In this document: positions 52,403 to 61,139 of the stretch, piece by piece
Numbering within the stretch: position 1 is the first letter of the stretch
Layout: each line of letters opens with the position of its first letter
Assembly (NCBI RefSeq): GCF_003402415.2
Contig: NZ_AP036014.1
Location: forward strand, 1,798,001 to 1,862,000
From: Cupidesulfovibrio sp000226255
GTDB lineage: Bacteria > Desulfobacterota > Desulfovibrionia > Desulfovibrionales > Desulfovibrionaceae
Direction of reading: 5' to 3'
DNA length: 64,000 nt
Position numbers and translations under genes: made by a program
Notes under the pieces: model-generated
Told to the model about the DNA's origin: nothing
What the model saw: the letters and a program-made list of their open reading frames with translations, nothing else
Databases searched by the model: none

Positions 52403-53782
52403 TCAGCCGAGCACCTTTTCAAGGGCCGCACGCAGGGTGCGGAGGATGACGTCGATGTCGCCCCTGGTGACCACATAGGCCGGGGCGATGTTGATGATGT
52501 TGTTGTAGCCGGGCAGGCTGCGGTTGGTGCGGCCCACCAGCACGCCGTTGGCCGCCATTTCGCCCACCACCTGGATGACCTTGCCCTCGGGCACGGGCTT
52601 CTTGCCTGCCCTGTCCTGCACCAGTTCGATACCGCACAGAAGGCCCTTGCCGCGCACGTCGCCGACATAGGGCAGCCCGGCCAGTTCCCGCAGGCCCGCC
52701 AGCAGGTAGTCGCCCATGGCCACCACGTTATCGAGCAGCTTTTCCTCCTCGATGATGGCCATGTTCTCAAGGGCGGCGCTGCACCCGGCGGCGCAGCCGC
52801 CGTAGGTGCTGATGTCGCGGAAGTAGGCCATCTTGTCGGCCGGGTCGTTCAGGAAGGCGTTGAAGACCGCCTCGGTGGTGGCGGTGACCGAGATGGGCAT
52901 GTAGGCGCTGGCGACGCCCTTGGCCATGGTCACGATGTCGGGGGTGACGCCGTAGTGCTGGTAGCCGAACATGGTGCCGGTGCGGCCCATGCCGCAGACC
53001 ACTTCGTCCATGATCAGCAGCACGCCGTGGCGGCGGCAGATGTCGGCCAGCACGGTGTAGTATTCCGCCACCGGCGGGATGACCCCGCCGCCCGCCGTGA
53101 TGGGCTCGACGATGAGGCCGCCCACGGTTTCCGGTCCTTCCTGCTCAATGATCCGCTCCACCGCCCGGGCACAGTCGATGTCGCAGCCGGGGTAGCTCTT
53201 GCCGAAGGCGCAGCGGTAGCAGCAGGCGTGGGGAAATTCGACGAAGCCGGGCACCAGCGGGCCGAACCATTCCTTGCGTTCCGCCTGGCCGGTGGAACTG
53301 AGCGCGCCCAGGGTGGTGCCGTGGTAGTCGCGGGCGCGGAACAGTATCTTTTTCTTGGCGGTGTTGCCGGAAAGATGCGCCAGCGCGCGCACCATCTTGT
53401 AGGCCTTTTCGTTGGCCTCGGACCCGCTGTTGGAAAGGTAGGCGCGGGTCAGCCCCGGCATGTGGGCAAGCAGCTTTTCGGCGAACTCGATGTAGGGGAT
53501 GTTGCCCGCCGTGGCCGCGTAGTAGGGCATGGCCTTCATCTGTTCGTACACGGCCCGGGCGATGCGTTCGCGGCCGTAGCCCACGTTCACGCACCACACG
53601 CCGCCCGAGGTGGCGTCCAGATATTCCCTGCCGTTGATGTCCCGCAACTTCAGCCCTTCGCCTTCGACCACGATCATGGGGCCTTTTCCGGCGAGGGCCT
53701 GGTGCTGGACGAGATGATGCCACACGTGGGCCATGTCGGCCGCCGCGTATGCCGCTGGGTCATGCTTCAGACTGGGGCTCAT
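52403..53782 (-). CDS. tpa: Taurine:pyruvate aminotransferase
   Basis: The 459-residue class III aminotransferase has the PLP Lys in VTMAKGVASAYMPIS, the substrate-site Asp in LLIMDEVVCGMGRTG, and SGSEANEKAYKMVRA. Many class III enzymes look alike, but the neighbours (ald, xsc, importer) make taurine + pyruvate -> sulfoacetaldehyde + alanine the likely reaction. 2-Aminoethylphosphonate is an alternative donor, since a phosphonatase-type gene follows xsc. AAGGAGCAGGAC before ATG 53782 decides the start. It diverges from xsc. Confidence 0.88.
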   Translation of the reverse strand: MSPSLKHDPAAYAAADMAHVWHHLVQHQALAGKGPMIVVEGEGLKLRDINGREYLDATSGGVWCVNVGYGRERIARAVYEQMKAMPYYAATAGNIPYIEFAEKLLAHMPGLTRAYLSNSGSEANEKAYKMVRALAHLSGNTAKKKILFRARDYHGTTLGALSSTGQAERKEWFGPLVPGFVEFPHACCYRCAFGKSYPGCDIDCARAVERIIEQEGPETVGGLIVEPITAGGGVIPPVAEYYTVLADICRRHGVLLIMDEVVCGMGRTGTMFGYQHYGVTPDIVTMAKGVASAYMPISVTATTEAVFNAFLNDPADKMAYFRDISTYGGCAAGCSAALENMAIIEEEKLLDNVVAMGDYLLAGLRELAGLPYVGDVRGKGLLCGIELVQDRAGKKPVPEGKVIQVVGEMAANGVLVGRTNRSLPGYNNIINIAPAYVVTRGDIDVILRTLRAALEKVLG

Positions 53783-54109
53783 GTCCTGCTCCTTGGGGTT
53801 GTCAGGAAAAACGATGATGCCTTCCGTGATGCGGACCGCGGGGAGCAACCTCCGGGCGGGAATGATGCGGATGTGATCCGTCAATTGTCGGCGTTCCGGG
53901 CGGTCCTCCAGTAAATCCGGGGAAATCTGCGAAAATCCGTGAAGGCCTTCCGCCTTCTTTTTTCGCTTTGTCTAGACATAGCGATGAGACTTTGCTATTT
54001 TTTTGTCAAGCGTTTTTTGCGACGGGCGGGAACCTGCCGTAAAATAACCTCAACGCCACGCAACATCATGAAATGACAGCGCGGCATACCCCTCTGAGGA
54101 GGCTTCGAC
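53783..54109. promoter_or_regulatory. Divergent tpa/xsc control region
   Basis: A 327-base AT-rich gap between tpa (minus) and xsc (plus). It includes a TTGACA box on minus (54009-54004) without a good -10 match, poly-T stretches near 53990-54020, and the near-palindrome at 53964-53983. Both genes are probably controlled from here. Confidence 0.6.
53964..53983. promoter_or_regulatory. Candidate operator, 20-bp near-palindrome
   Basis: CGCTTTGTCTAGACATAGCG differs from its reverse complement at one pair of positions, and its inner TGTCTAGACA is a perfect palindrome. GntR proteins with UTRA domains, such as the one encoded at 57225, often bind GTxTAxAC-type palindromes. It sits about 20 bases downstream of the tpa -35-like box. 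Confidence 0.5.
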
Positions 54110-55852
54110 ATGCCCAAGATGACCCCCAGTGAAGCAATGGCGGAAGTGCTGGTGCAGGAAGGCGTCACCCATGTCAGCGGCATTCTCGGCTCCGCTTTCA
54201 TGGACCTGCTGGACCTGTTCCCGGCGGCGGGCATCGATTTCATATCGGTGCGGCACGAACAGACGGCGGGCCACATGGAGGACGCCTTCACAAGAATGAC
54301 CGGCAGGGCAGGCGTTTGCATCGGCCAGAACGGGCCTGGCATCACCAACTACGCCACGGCGGTGGCCACGGCCAACATGGCCCACACGCCCATGGTGCTT
54401 ATTTCGCCCAGTGCTGGCAGCATTTCCGTGGGTTGGGACGGCTTTCAGGAATGTGATACTTGGAACATGTTCAAGCCGATCACGAAAGCGTCACTCCGCG
54501 TGCCGCACCCCAAGCGCGCGGCCGACATCCTGCGCACGGCCTTCCGCATCGCCTACGCCGAACGCGGACCGGTGCTGGTGGATATCCCGCGCGACTTCTT
54601 CTACGGCGAACTGGACGAGGACATCCTGGCCCCTTCGCAGTACCGGGTGGCCCCCGGCGGCATCGGCAATCCGGAACAGTTCCGCGACGCAGTGGAAGTG
54701 CTGAAGGCCGCCAAGCGGCCGGTCATCGTCTCCGGGCGTGGCGTGGTCGATTCCGGCGCGCTGGAAACGGTAAAGGCCCTGGCCGAGCACCTCAACGCCC
54801 CTGTGGCCTGCACCTACCTGCACAACGACGCCTTTCCCTGCGACCATCCGCTGTGGACCGGCCCCATCGGGTACATGGGCTCCAAGGCGGCCATGCGCAT
54901 CCTGCAGCAGGCCGACGTCATCCTGGCCATCGGCACCCGGCTGTCCTACTTCGGCACGCTGCCCCAGTACGACATCAACTACTTCCCCAAGACCGCCAAG
55001 ATCGTCCAGATCGACATCAACCCCCGCCACATCGCCAAGACCCACCCCGTGGCCGTGGGCCTGTGCGCCGACGCAAAGGACGCCGCCGTGGAACTGCTGG
55101 CCCGCGTCCGCGAGGCCATTCCCAATCCCAAGCGCGACGATGCCGTGTACGCCATGGTCAAGGCCGAACTGGAGGACTGGTACAAGGAAATCGCCGCCAT
55201 CGCCGACGAACCGGTGCAGGAAGGCCGCATGCACCCGCGCAAGGCGCTGGAGGTGGTGGGCCGCTTCGTCACCGCGCACAACGCCATCGCCACCACCGAC
55301 ATCGGCAACACCTCGTCCACGGCCAACAGCTACCTGCGCTTCCGCAACGCCAAGCGTTCGGTGGCCACGCTGACCTTCGGCAACACCGGGTTCGCCTATC
55401 AGGCGGGCCTGGGCGCGCAGCTTGCCTGCCCCGAGGACGCCGTGGTGGCCATCGTGGGTGACGGCGCGTGGGGCATGAGCCTGTTCGAGGTGCCCACCGC
55501 CGTGCAGTACAACCTGCCGGTCATCGCCACCGTGTACAACAACGGGGCATGGTGCGCGGAAAAGAAGAACCAGGTGGACTTCTACAACAACCGCTTCGTG
55601 GGCGCGGACATCTGGTCCAACTCGTATGCGGCCATCGCGGAAGCCATGGGCGCGGTGGGCTACAAGGTGAACACCCAGGCCGACCTGGCCGACGCACTGG
55701 ACGCCGCCCGCAAGAGCCGCAAGCCCTCGGTCATCGAGATCATGACCGACGGCACGCGCCTGGCCCCGCCGTTCCGGCGTGACGCCCTGGCGCTGCCCAC
55801 GCGGCACCTGCCCAAGTATGACCACCTGGACAAGCGGCACTTCCCCAAGTAG
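54110..55852 (+). CDS. xsc: Sulfoacetaldehyde acetyltransferase
   Basis: The 580-residue thiamine-diphosphate enzyme has the PYR domain Glu (VRHEQTAGHMEDAFTRMTG), a central domain, and the ThDP motif GDGAWGMSLFEVPTAVQYNLPVIATVYNN near residue 450. It converts sulfoacetaldehyde and phosphate to acetyl phosphate and sulfite. Length and motifs fit Xsc rather than acetolactate synthase, and the neighbours agree. Ribosome site GAGGAGGCTTCGAC. The sulfite can be reduced by dissimilatory sulfite reductase. Confidence 0.93.
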   Translation: MPKMTPSEAMAEVLVQEGVTHVSGILGSAFMDLLDLFPAAGIDFISVRHEQTAGHMEDAFTRMTGRAGVCIGQNGPGITNYATAVATANMAHTPMVLISPSAGSISVGWDGFQECDTWNMFKPITKASLRVPHPKRAADILRTAFRIAYAERGPVLVDIPRDFFYGELDEDILAPSQYRVAPGGIGNPEQFRDAVEVLKAAKRPVIVSGRGVVDSGALETVKALAEHLNAPVACTYLHNDAFPCDHPLWTGPIGYMGSKAAMRILQQADVILAIGTRLSYFGTLPQYDINYFPKTAKIVQIDINPRHIAKTHPVAVGLCADAKDAAVELLARVREAIPNPKRDDAVYAMVKAELEDWYKEIAAIADEPVQEGRMHPRKALEVVGRFVTAHNAIATTDIGNTSSTANSYLRFRNAKRSVATLTFGNTGFAYQAGLGAQLACPEDAVVAIVGDGAWGMSLFEVPTAVQYNLPVIATVYNNGAWCAEKKNQVDFYNNRFVGADIWSNSYAAIAEAMGAVGYKVNTQADLADALDAARKSRKPSVIEIMTDGTRLAPPFRRDALALPTRHLPKYDHLDKRHFPK

Positions 55853-56182
55853 CCGCCGCCAAACTGCGATACGGCAAGGGCGGCGCGCCCGATGGTGCAC
55901 GAGAGTGAACCCGGACAGGTCATGGCTGATGCACGGAACGGGCGCGCCGCCCGCGCCTTTTGGAAGCAAGACGGAAACACGGGGGCTTGCCCCCGCACGT
56001 GCGGCGCCTGCCGCCCCCTTGCAGGGGGGCGGCAGGGTCCGGCGGCTGTTCCCTTTCGGGGGGCGGTTTGCGTGCAGGAGCAGGAAATGTAGTCCGGCGT
56101 GCGCCTGGCAGCCACGGCTTCGGCCTGGCACACGCCGGGGCACGCCATTGGGCGCGTCCCCACCATACATGGGCAGGTGAAC
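55853..56182 (+). other. Intergenic region between xsc and the phosphonatase gene, with two strong inverted repeats
   Basis: 330 bases without a credible gene. Two perfect inverted repeats stand out: GGGCGGCGCGCCCG (55878-55891) with CGGGCGCGCCGCCC (55939-55952), arms 47 bases apart; and CCTGCCGCCCCC (56007-56018) with GGGGGCGGCAGG (56025-56036), a 6-base loop. The second could be a terminator for xsc, though no T-run follows it. Confidence 0.5.
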
Positions 56183-57025
56183 ATGAATCCCTTTCTTCGC
56201 ACCCGCGTGTACCAGGGCCCGGTGCGGGCCGTGGTGCTGGACTGGGCGGGCACGGCCGTTGACCACGGCTGCCTTGGCCCCGCCGCCGTGTTCGTCCGGG
56301 CCTTCGCCCTGCATGGCGTGGAGGTGAGCGTGGCCGAGGCGCGCGAGCCCATGGGCAGCGAAAAGCGCGAGCATGTGCGCCGCATGCTGGGCATGGACTC
56401 CGTGGCGGCCCGCTGGCGCGCCGCGCATGGCCGCGCGCCCGGCGAGGCGGACGTGGACGCCGTGTACCGCGACGTGGAGCCGCTGATGCTGCAAACCATC
56501 GCCGCCCATGCCGCGCCGGTGCCCGGCCTTGCGGAATTCGTGGGCCGCGTGCGCGGCCGGGGCATGGGCCTTGGTTCGTGCACCGGCTACACCGGCCCAA
56601 TGATGGCGGTGCTGGCGCCGGAGGCGGCCCGTCAGGGCTACAGCCCCGACGTGGTGGTGCACGCCTCCGAGGTGCCGACGGGCAGACCGTACCCGTGGAT
56701 GTGCTACCTGAACGCCATGCGGCTGGGGGTGCACCCCATGGAATCCATGGTCAAGATCGGCGACACCGTGGCCGACGTGCACGAAGGCCGCAACGCGGGC
56801 ATGTGGACCGTGGGCGTGGTGCGCACCGGCAACGACGTGGGCCTTTCCGAGGCGGACGCTGCGGCCATGGACCCGGAACGCCTGGCTGTTCTGGCGGCAT
56901 CCGCCGGGGCGCGGCTGCGCGATGCCGGGGCGCATTACGTGGTGGATTCCATCGCTGACTGCTTTGCCGTCATCGAGGCCATCGAGGCGCGCCTTGCCCG
57001 GGGCGAGTCGCCGTATCCGGGCTGA
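56183..57025 (+). CDS. Phosphonoacetaldehyde hydrolase (phosphonatase) family protein
   Basis: The 280-residue HAD protein matches PhnX closely. The Asp nucleophile is in VLDWAGTAVDHG (D20), and the Schiff-base Lys is K61 in MGSEKREHVRRM, where PhnX has its catalytic Lys. GSCTGYTGPMMAVLAPEAARQGY, GRPYPWMCYLNAMRLGVHPM and IGDTVADVHEGRNAGMWTVGV are family motifs. In a sulfonate cluster it could process phosphonoacetaldehyde made from 2-aminoethylphosphonate by the same aminotransferase, or act on sulfoacetaldehyde. AGGTGAAC before ATG 56183 decides the start. Confidence 0.85.
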   Translation: MNPFLRTRVYQGPVRAVVLDWAGTAVDHGCLGPAAVFVRAFALHGVEVSVAEAREPMGSEKREHVRRMLGMDSVAARWRAAHGRAPGEADVDAVYRDVEPLMLQTIAAHAAPVPGLAEFVGRVRGRGMGLGSCTGYTGPMMAVLAPEAARQGYSPDVVVHASEVPTGRPYPWMCYLNAMRLGVHPMESMVKIGDTVADVHEGRNAGMWTVGVVRTGNDVGLSEADAAAMDPERLAVLAASAGARLRDAGAHYVVDSIADCFAVIEAIEARLARGESPYPG

Positions 57026-57224
57026 TGCCGCCCGCGAAGCTGGGCGGAATGTTCAGCGGGGGCTGGTCTGCCACGCGCGTCCGTGGTACGCGGGCGTGGC
57101 CCGATGGTGCGGGTTTTTGCCTCCGGCAGGGGCGGTCGTGGGCCGGTCCGCCCTCGGGACGGGGAGAACGAAGGGGAAACGCGTGCCGGTGCGGTGGCGC
57201 ACCGCGCGCGGCCATGGGAAGGGT

Positions 57225-58055
57225 ATGGGCAAATCCAAGTATCTCGTCATTTACGAATGGCTTTCCGAGCAGATACGCAACAAGGTGTACCAGCCAGGGG
57301 ACAAGATCCCCAACGAGAACGAGCTGGCCGCCATGTTCGGCGTGCATCGCATGACGGTGCGGCAGGCCATCGACAAGCTGGTCAACGACCACATGCTGGT
57401 GCGCAAGCGCAGCAAGGGCACCTTTCTGCTTTCCGAGAAAAGCCCGGTGCTCACCCGTTCGCTCGAAAGCATCACCACCTATTACGATGACATCATCAGC
57501 GCCGGGCTTGAGCCGCATTACCGGACCATCGCGGCGGGCATCGAGTTCGCCGACGCCGAGGTGGCCGCCCACCTGAACATCGCCGTGACCCAGCCGGTGA
57601 TCTTCCTGTACCGGCTGATGCTGGCCAGCGGCGTGCCGCTGGTGCTGGAGCGTTCCATCCTGCCCACCGACCTGGTGCCCGGCTTTCTGGAAAAGAAGCT
57701 GGACACCGTGCTCTACAAGGTGCTGCACGAGGACTACGGCATGCGCCTGTTGCATTCGCGGCAGGAACTGGGTGCGGTGATGCCCACCGAGAGCGAGCGC
57801 AAATACCTGAAGATCGGCGATAATTGTCCGTGCATCTGGGTGGAGAGCGTGGTCTACGCCGATACGGGGCGAGCCGTGGAATTCAGCCGCGCCCTGCATC
57901 GGGGCGACAAGTACCGCTTCCGCTGCGCCATTGGCGGCTACGTGTACGACAAGGACGGCAAGGCGGGGCAGGTTCCCCTTGCCGGAGCGCTGGTGGACCC
58001 CGCCGGAAACGGCGGGGCAGGCTCGGAAGGCAAGGCTGGGCAGACGGAAGGCTGA
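57225..58055 (+). CDS. GntR-family regulator with UTRA domain
   Basis: The 276-residue protein has an N-terminal winged helix (YEWLSEQIRNKVYQPGDKIPNENELAAMFGVHRMTVRQAIDKL) and a UTRA ligand-binding domain (about 95-240, with FLYRLMLASGVPLVLERSILP). The last 30 residues are Gly-rich and not conserved. As the last gene of the module it is the obvious candidate regulator of tpa, xsc and the importer, with taurine or a related compound as ligand. GAAGGGT precedes ATG 57225. Confidence 0.9.
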   Translation: MGKSKYLVIYEWLSEQIRNKVYQPGDKIPNENELAAMFGVHRMTVRQAIDKLVNDHMLVRKRSKGTFLLSEKSPVLTRSLESITTYYDDIISAGLEPHYRTIAAGIEFADAEVAAHLNIAVTQPVIFLYRLMLASGVPLVLERSILPTDLVPGFLEKKLDTVLYKVLHEDYGMRLLHSRQELGAVMPTESERKYLKIGDNCPCIWVESVVYADTGRAVEFSRALHRGDKYRFRCAIGGYVYDKDGKAGQVPLAGALVDPAGNGGAGSEGKAGQTEG

Positions 58056-58088
58056 CCGTGTCCCGCCATGCCTGCGGGCAGGGGAAAA

Positions 58089-58140
58089 CGCACGCGAAAA
58101 AGGCCGTGCTCCGTGGGAGTTCCGGCCTTTTTCGCGTGCG
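58089..58140. terminator. Bidirectional terminator between the GntR and LysR genes
   Basis: Perfect 17-bp stem (58089-58105 with 58124-58140, arms starting CGCACGCG) with an 18-base loop. A5 and T5 tracts are inside the stem arms. It serves the converging GntR (plus) and LysR (minus) genes. Confidence 0.85.
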
Positions 58141-58190
58141 CCGCCATGAATCCGTTTGACGGACGTTTGGCGGGCGATGGGCAGGGGATG

Positions 58191-60272
58191 TCAGCGTTTG
58201 GGGGGCAGCAGCGACAGCCATTGCGCCGACTCGGGCGCGGGGTCCGGCGTGCGATGGGCGGCGGGGCGTCCGGTCGGCGCAGCCGGGGGTGCGTCGGACT
58301 GGTCCTGAGGCTGTTCTGGAGCAGGGGCCGGGGCGTCGGTGAGAACCTCTGCGGGGCTGTTTCCAGAAGTTGCCGGGGGGAACGCGGGCGGTTCCGGCTC
58401 GCCGGTTTCCTGTTCCGGCGTGTCCCACAACGAGGGGTGGCGTTCTTCCGCCAGCGCGGAGGGGGCGGAGGGCGCGTCGGGCAGCCCGGCGGACGGCCCC
58501 CTGCCGGGCTCGATTTCAGGCGCGGCCTGCGAAAGGGCATGGAGTGCGGCTTCATTCCCGGCGTCGGGCGCTGCGGCCGGGTGTTCAAGCGGTGAGGCAT
58601 CGAACGCCGGGTCCTCGTGCTGGTATGGAGGCACGCTGCCCGCGTCGGCATCCATTCCGCCGTCCGTCATATGGTCCGGCCCGGCATGAGACATGCCCGG
58701 ATCGAATTCCGGTTCCATGTCCATGGCGTTGCCCCAGACCGTTTCCGGTCCCATGTCGGACGCTTCGAAGGGCGTGTCGCCAGGGCCAGACGTGTCAGGG
58801 CCAGACGTGTCCGGGCCAGACGTGTCCGGGCCAGACGCGTGCGGGTCGAACATGTCCGGGAGGAACATGTCCGGCGCGGAGGCCATCATGTCCGCATCCG
58901 GGTCGGTGAAGGCGGCAGGGGCGATATCTTCGGAATACTCGGTTTCCGGGTAGTCCCAGTTGTCGTCCCGAGCGTCGTCTGCCCGGATGTCTTCCCGCGC
59001 GTCTTGCCGGATGTCTTCCCGGACGCCGGGGGCAAGGGATTCATCACCGCCGTGTTTCGCGTTGTCTTTGGCGGCGGCCAATTCCGCATCCGCCGGGGCC
59101 TGGTCGTCGTCCCCGGCCATGGGGGCGGCGTCCGCAGGGGGCGATGGATGGACATCCGGCACGATCATGGCCTCGGGCGCGTGGTTGGTCGCGGTCGGCG
59201 TGTTGTCTTCGGCCTCGGCGGAAAAACTTTCGGCCTCGCCGGGTACGGCCGGGCGTTCGCCATTCCCGCAACAGGCTGCGGGTGCGGCGTCCCGTGCTGC
59301 ATCGGTCGGCACGAGGATGGTGGCCACGTCGGCCATGGGGCACGGAAAATTCCAGGCTCCGCTGGCCCTCGCTCCCTCCCCGGCCGTGTCGGCGTAGGCG
59401 GCGCGGCACAGTTCCATGAACGTGTCCATGTAGGGCGATACCCACTTGCCCTTGTGGCGCACCATGAGCACGGCGGTTTCAAAGGGCTGGTCCGTCCACG
59501 CCAGCGCGCGCAGGTTGCCTGCGCGCAGTTCGTCGCGCACGGCAACGCCGGGCAGCAGGGTCACCCCCACGCCAGATGCCACGCAGCCGCGCAGGGCCGC
59601 CGCGCTTGAAAATTCCAGCCCCGCCGCAAGCTGCACCCCTTCGGCGGCCAGGGCATCCTCGATCACCGCGCGGTACGAGCAGTCCGCAGTGGAAAGCACC
59701 AGCGTCGCGCCGTGCAGGTCGCGCGCGGACAATGTTTCGCGGCCCGCCAGCGGGTGATGCGGCGCCGCCACCAGCACCAGCGGCTCCACGCCCAGGGCCT
59801 CCACCACCAGGTCGCCGCCGCGCACGCTGTCGGTCATGACAAAGGCGAGGTCGGTTATGCCCTGGCGCAGGTCCTTTTCCAGTCCGTTCAGGGTACAGGC
59901 CGTCAGGTGCAGGGCCACTTCCGGGTGGCGGCGGCGGAACGCCGCGATGACCGGGGGCAGGCGGTAGGCGCACAGCGATTCCGGCACCCGCACGGTGAGC
60001 AGGCCGCGCAGGCGCGATTCGCCGGTGACCCAGGCGCGCGCTTCGTCCTCCACGTCGATGAGCTTGGCCGCGTACTGCACCAGCCGTTCACCGGCGTCGG
60101 TCAGCGCCACGCGGCGGCCCAGCCGTTCGAACAGCCGGACGCCCAGTTCCGTCTCCAGCGCGGCGATGCGCGCGGAAACCGTGGACTGCGCCGCGTTCAG
60201 TTCCGCCGCCGCGCGGTGGAAGCTGAGCAGGCGCGCCACTGCCGCAAAGGTCCTCAGATCGCGAAGCTCCAT
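58191..60272 (-). CDS. LysR-family regulator with very long acidic C-terminal tail
   Basis: The 693-residue protein has a normal LysR regulator in residues 1-295: helix-turn-helix at about 1-60 (FHRAAAELNAAQSTVSARIAALE), then the substrate-binding domain (TVRVPESLCAYRLPPVIAAFRRRHP, VASGVGVTLLPGVAV). About 398 residues follow, rich in Asp, Glu, Pro and Ala and with no known domain, including pentapeptide repeats at about residues 467-496. LysR proteins are usually about 300 residues. The tail is in one frame without stop, in the GC-rich codon style of the neighbours. GAGGACGGCC precedes ATG 60272. It diverges from the gene at 60433. Confidence 0.85.
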   Translation of the reverse strand: MELRDLRTFAAVARLLSFHRAAAELNAAQSTVSARIAALETELGVRLFERLGRRVALTDAGERLVQYAAKLIDVEDEARAWVTGESRLRGLLTVRVPESLCAYRLPPVIAAFRRRHPEVALHLTACTLNGLEKDLRQGITDLAFVMTDSVRGGDLVVEALGVEPLVLVAAPHHPLAGRETLSARDLHGATLVLSTADCSYRAVIEDALAAEGVQLAAGLEFSSAAALRGCVASGVGVTLLPGVAVRDELRAGNLRALAWTDQPFETAVLMVRHKGKWVSPYMDTFMELCRAAYADTAGEGARASGAWNFPCPMADVATILVPTDAARDAAPAACCGNGERPAVPGEAESFSAEAEDNTPTATNHAPEAMIVPDVHPSPPADAAPMAGDDDQAPADAELAAAKDNAKHGGDESLAPGVREDIRQDAREDIRADDARDDNWDYPETEYSEDIAPAAFTDPDADMMASAPDMFLPDMFDPHASGPDTSGPDTSGPDTSGPGDTPFEASDMGPETVWGNAMDMEPEFDPGMSHAGPDHMTDGGMDADAGSVPPYQHEDPAFDASPLEHPAAAPDAGNEAALHALSQAAPEIEPGRGPSAGLPDAPSAPSALAEERHPSLWDTPEQETGEPEPPAFPPATSGNSPAEVLTDAPAPAPEQPQDQSDAPPAAPTGRPAAHRTPDPAPESAQWLSLLPPKR
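58783..58872 (+). repeat. 15-bp tandem repeats inside the LysR tail
   Basis: Four near-identical 15-bp units (GGGCCAGACGTGTCC type, 58783-58842) followed by two degenerate units (to 58872). On the minus strand they encode repeated five-residue blocks, DTSGP three times, then HASGP, DMFDP and DMFLP. The units keep the reading frame. Confidence 0.85.
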
Positions 60273-60311
60273 GGCCGTCCTCGTTATCGTTCGGAAACCG
60301 CGATTACCCGC

Positions 60312-60336
60312 ATCGAAACGTATCGTTGGATTCGAT
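60312..60336. promoter_or_regulatory. Candidate LysR-type operator
   Basis: ATCGAA (60312-60317) and TTCGAT (60331-60336) form an inverted repeat with 13 bases between arms, in the 160-base gap between the LysR gene and the divergent small gene. LysR sites usually have inverted arms with a T-N11-A core; the fit is loose. Confidence 0.35.
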
Positions 60337-60432
60337 TTTGAGCAATGCGTATGCAGCGCTTTAGATACTGTCGAGCGGGGCATCCGGGTGGCCCGGACCT
60401 GTCGGCAACACCCTGAAGCAGGAGGCATATCC

Positions 60433-60939
60433 ATGGATATCAGCGTGATCGAACGCAAGGTGCGGGAACGTTTCGAGGCCGGATTCAATTGTGCCGAGTC
60501 GGTATTTCTTGTCGTCACCGAGGCGTTCGGCCATCACGCGCCGGAACAGGCGCGACTGGCCACCGCCTTTGGCGGCGGCGTTGGGCGGTGCAAGGAGGAG
60601 ATGTGCGGGGCCGTCGCGGGTGGCGTGCTGGCCGTGGGGGCGTTGCACGGGCGTGACCGCGCCGGGGCCGATTGGGATACGGCCGCCGAGGTGGCGCGGG
60701 CAGTGCGCAATGACGCCCTTGCGACCTGCGGCAGCACGCGGTGCGCCGATCTCCTGCATGCCTTTGGCGAGCAGCAGGGCATGGCGGCCTGCATCCGGTT
60801 CACGGCCACGGTGGCGGGGCGCGTGGCCGCCCGGTTGCTGGAGGCGGAAGGTGAAGCGACCGCCTGTGATGGTCCCGGCGGTTGCGCCTGCGGGTGCTCT
60901 GCCTCCCGGTTGCCGGAAACCCCCCGTCGGCAAGGGTGA
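60433..60939 (+). CDS. C_GCAxxG_C_C family protein
   Basis: The 168-residue protein has FNCAESVFL near residue 18, CKEEMCGAVAGGVLAVG near residue 53, CGSTRC near residue 100 and GGCACGCS near the end, the cysteine pattern that gives the family its name. Members are found in anaerobes next to electron-transfer or regulator genes; function unknown. AGGAGGCATATCC precedes the ATG. The divergent LysR gene may regulate it. Confidence 0.82.
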   Translation: MDISVIERKVRERFEAGFNCAESVFLVVTEAFGHHAPEQARLATAFGGGVGRCKEEMCGAVAGGVLAVGALHGRDRAGADWDTAAEVARAVRNDALATCGSTRCADLLHAFGEQQGMAACIRFTATVAGRVAARLLEAEGEATACDGPGGCACGCSASRLPETPRRQG

Positions 60940-61086
60940 CAGGCGGACTGATCGGGCCGGAGATTCAGGAGCTCCTTGATTCGGGACATTCGATCTTTGG
61001 CGCACTGCGCCGTCGTGTATGCGCTGTGCGCACGTGACCCTGCCGCGCAGACGGGCAGCGCGGCAGAGGGCGATGGCCGAACGCAA

Positions 61087-61114
61087 GCGGGGCGCTCGGA
61101 AAGGAGCGCCCCGC
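61087..61114. terminator. Terminator between the small protein gene and the GGDEF gene
   Basis: GCGGGGCGCTC, loop GGAAAG, GAGCGCCCCGC: a perfect 11-bp stem followed on plus by ATCGTTTC. It lies between convergent genes. Confidence 0.75.
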
Positions 61115-61139
61115 ATCGTTTCGACAGTCACTTGCCCGG

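Noticed and set aside
58783..58872. The 15-bp tandem repeats as a CRISPR or non-coding satellite
   Set aside because: Units are contiguous without spacers and keep the LysR reading frame, so they are coding repeats.
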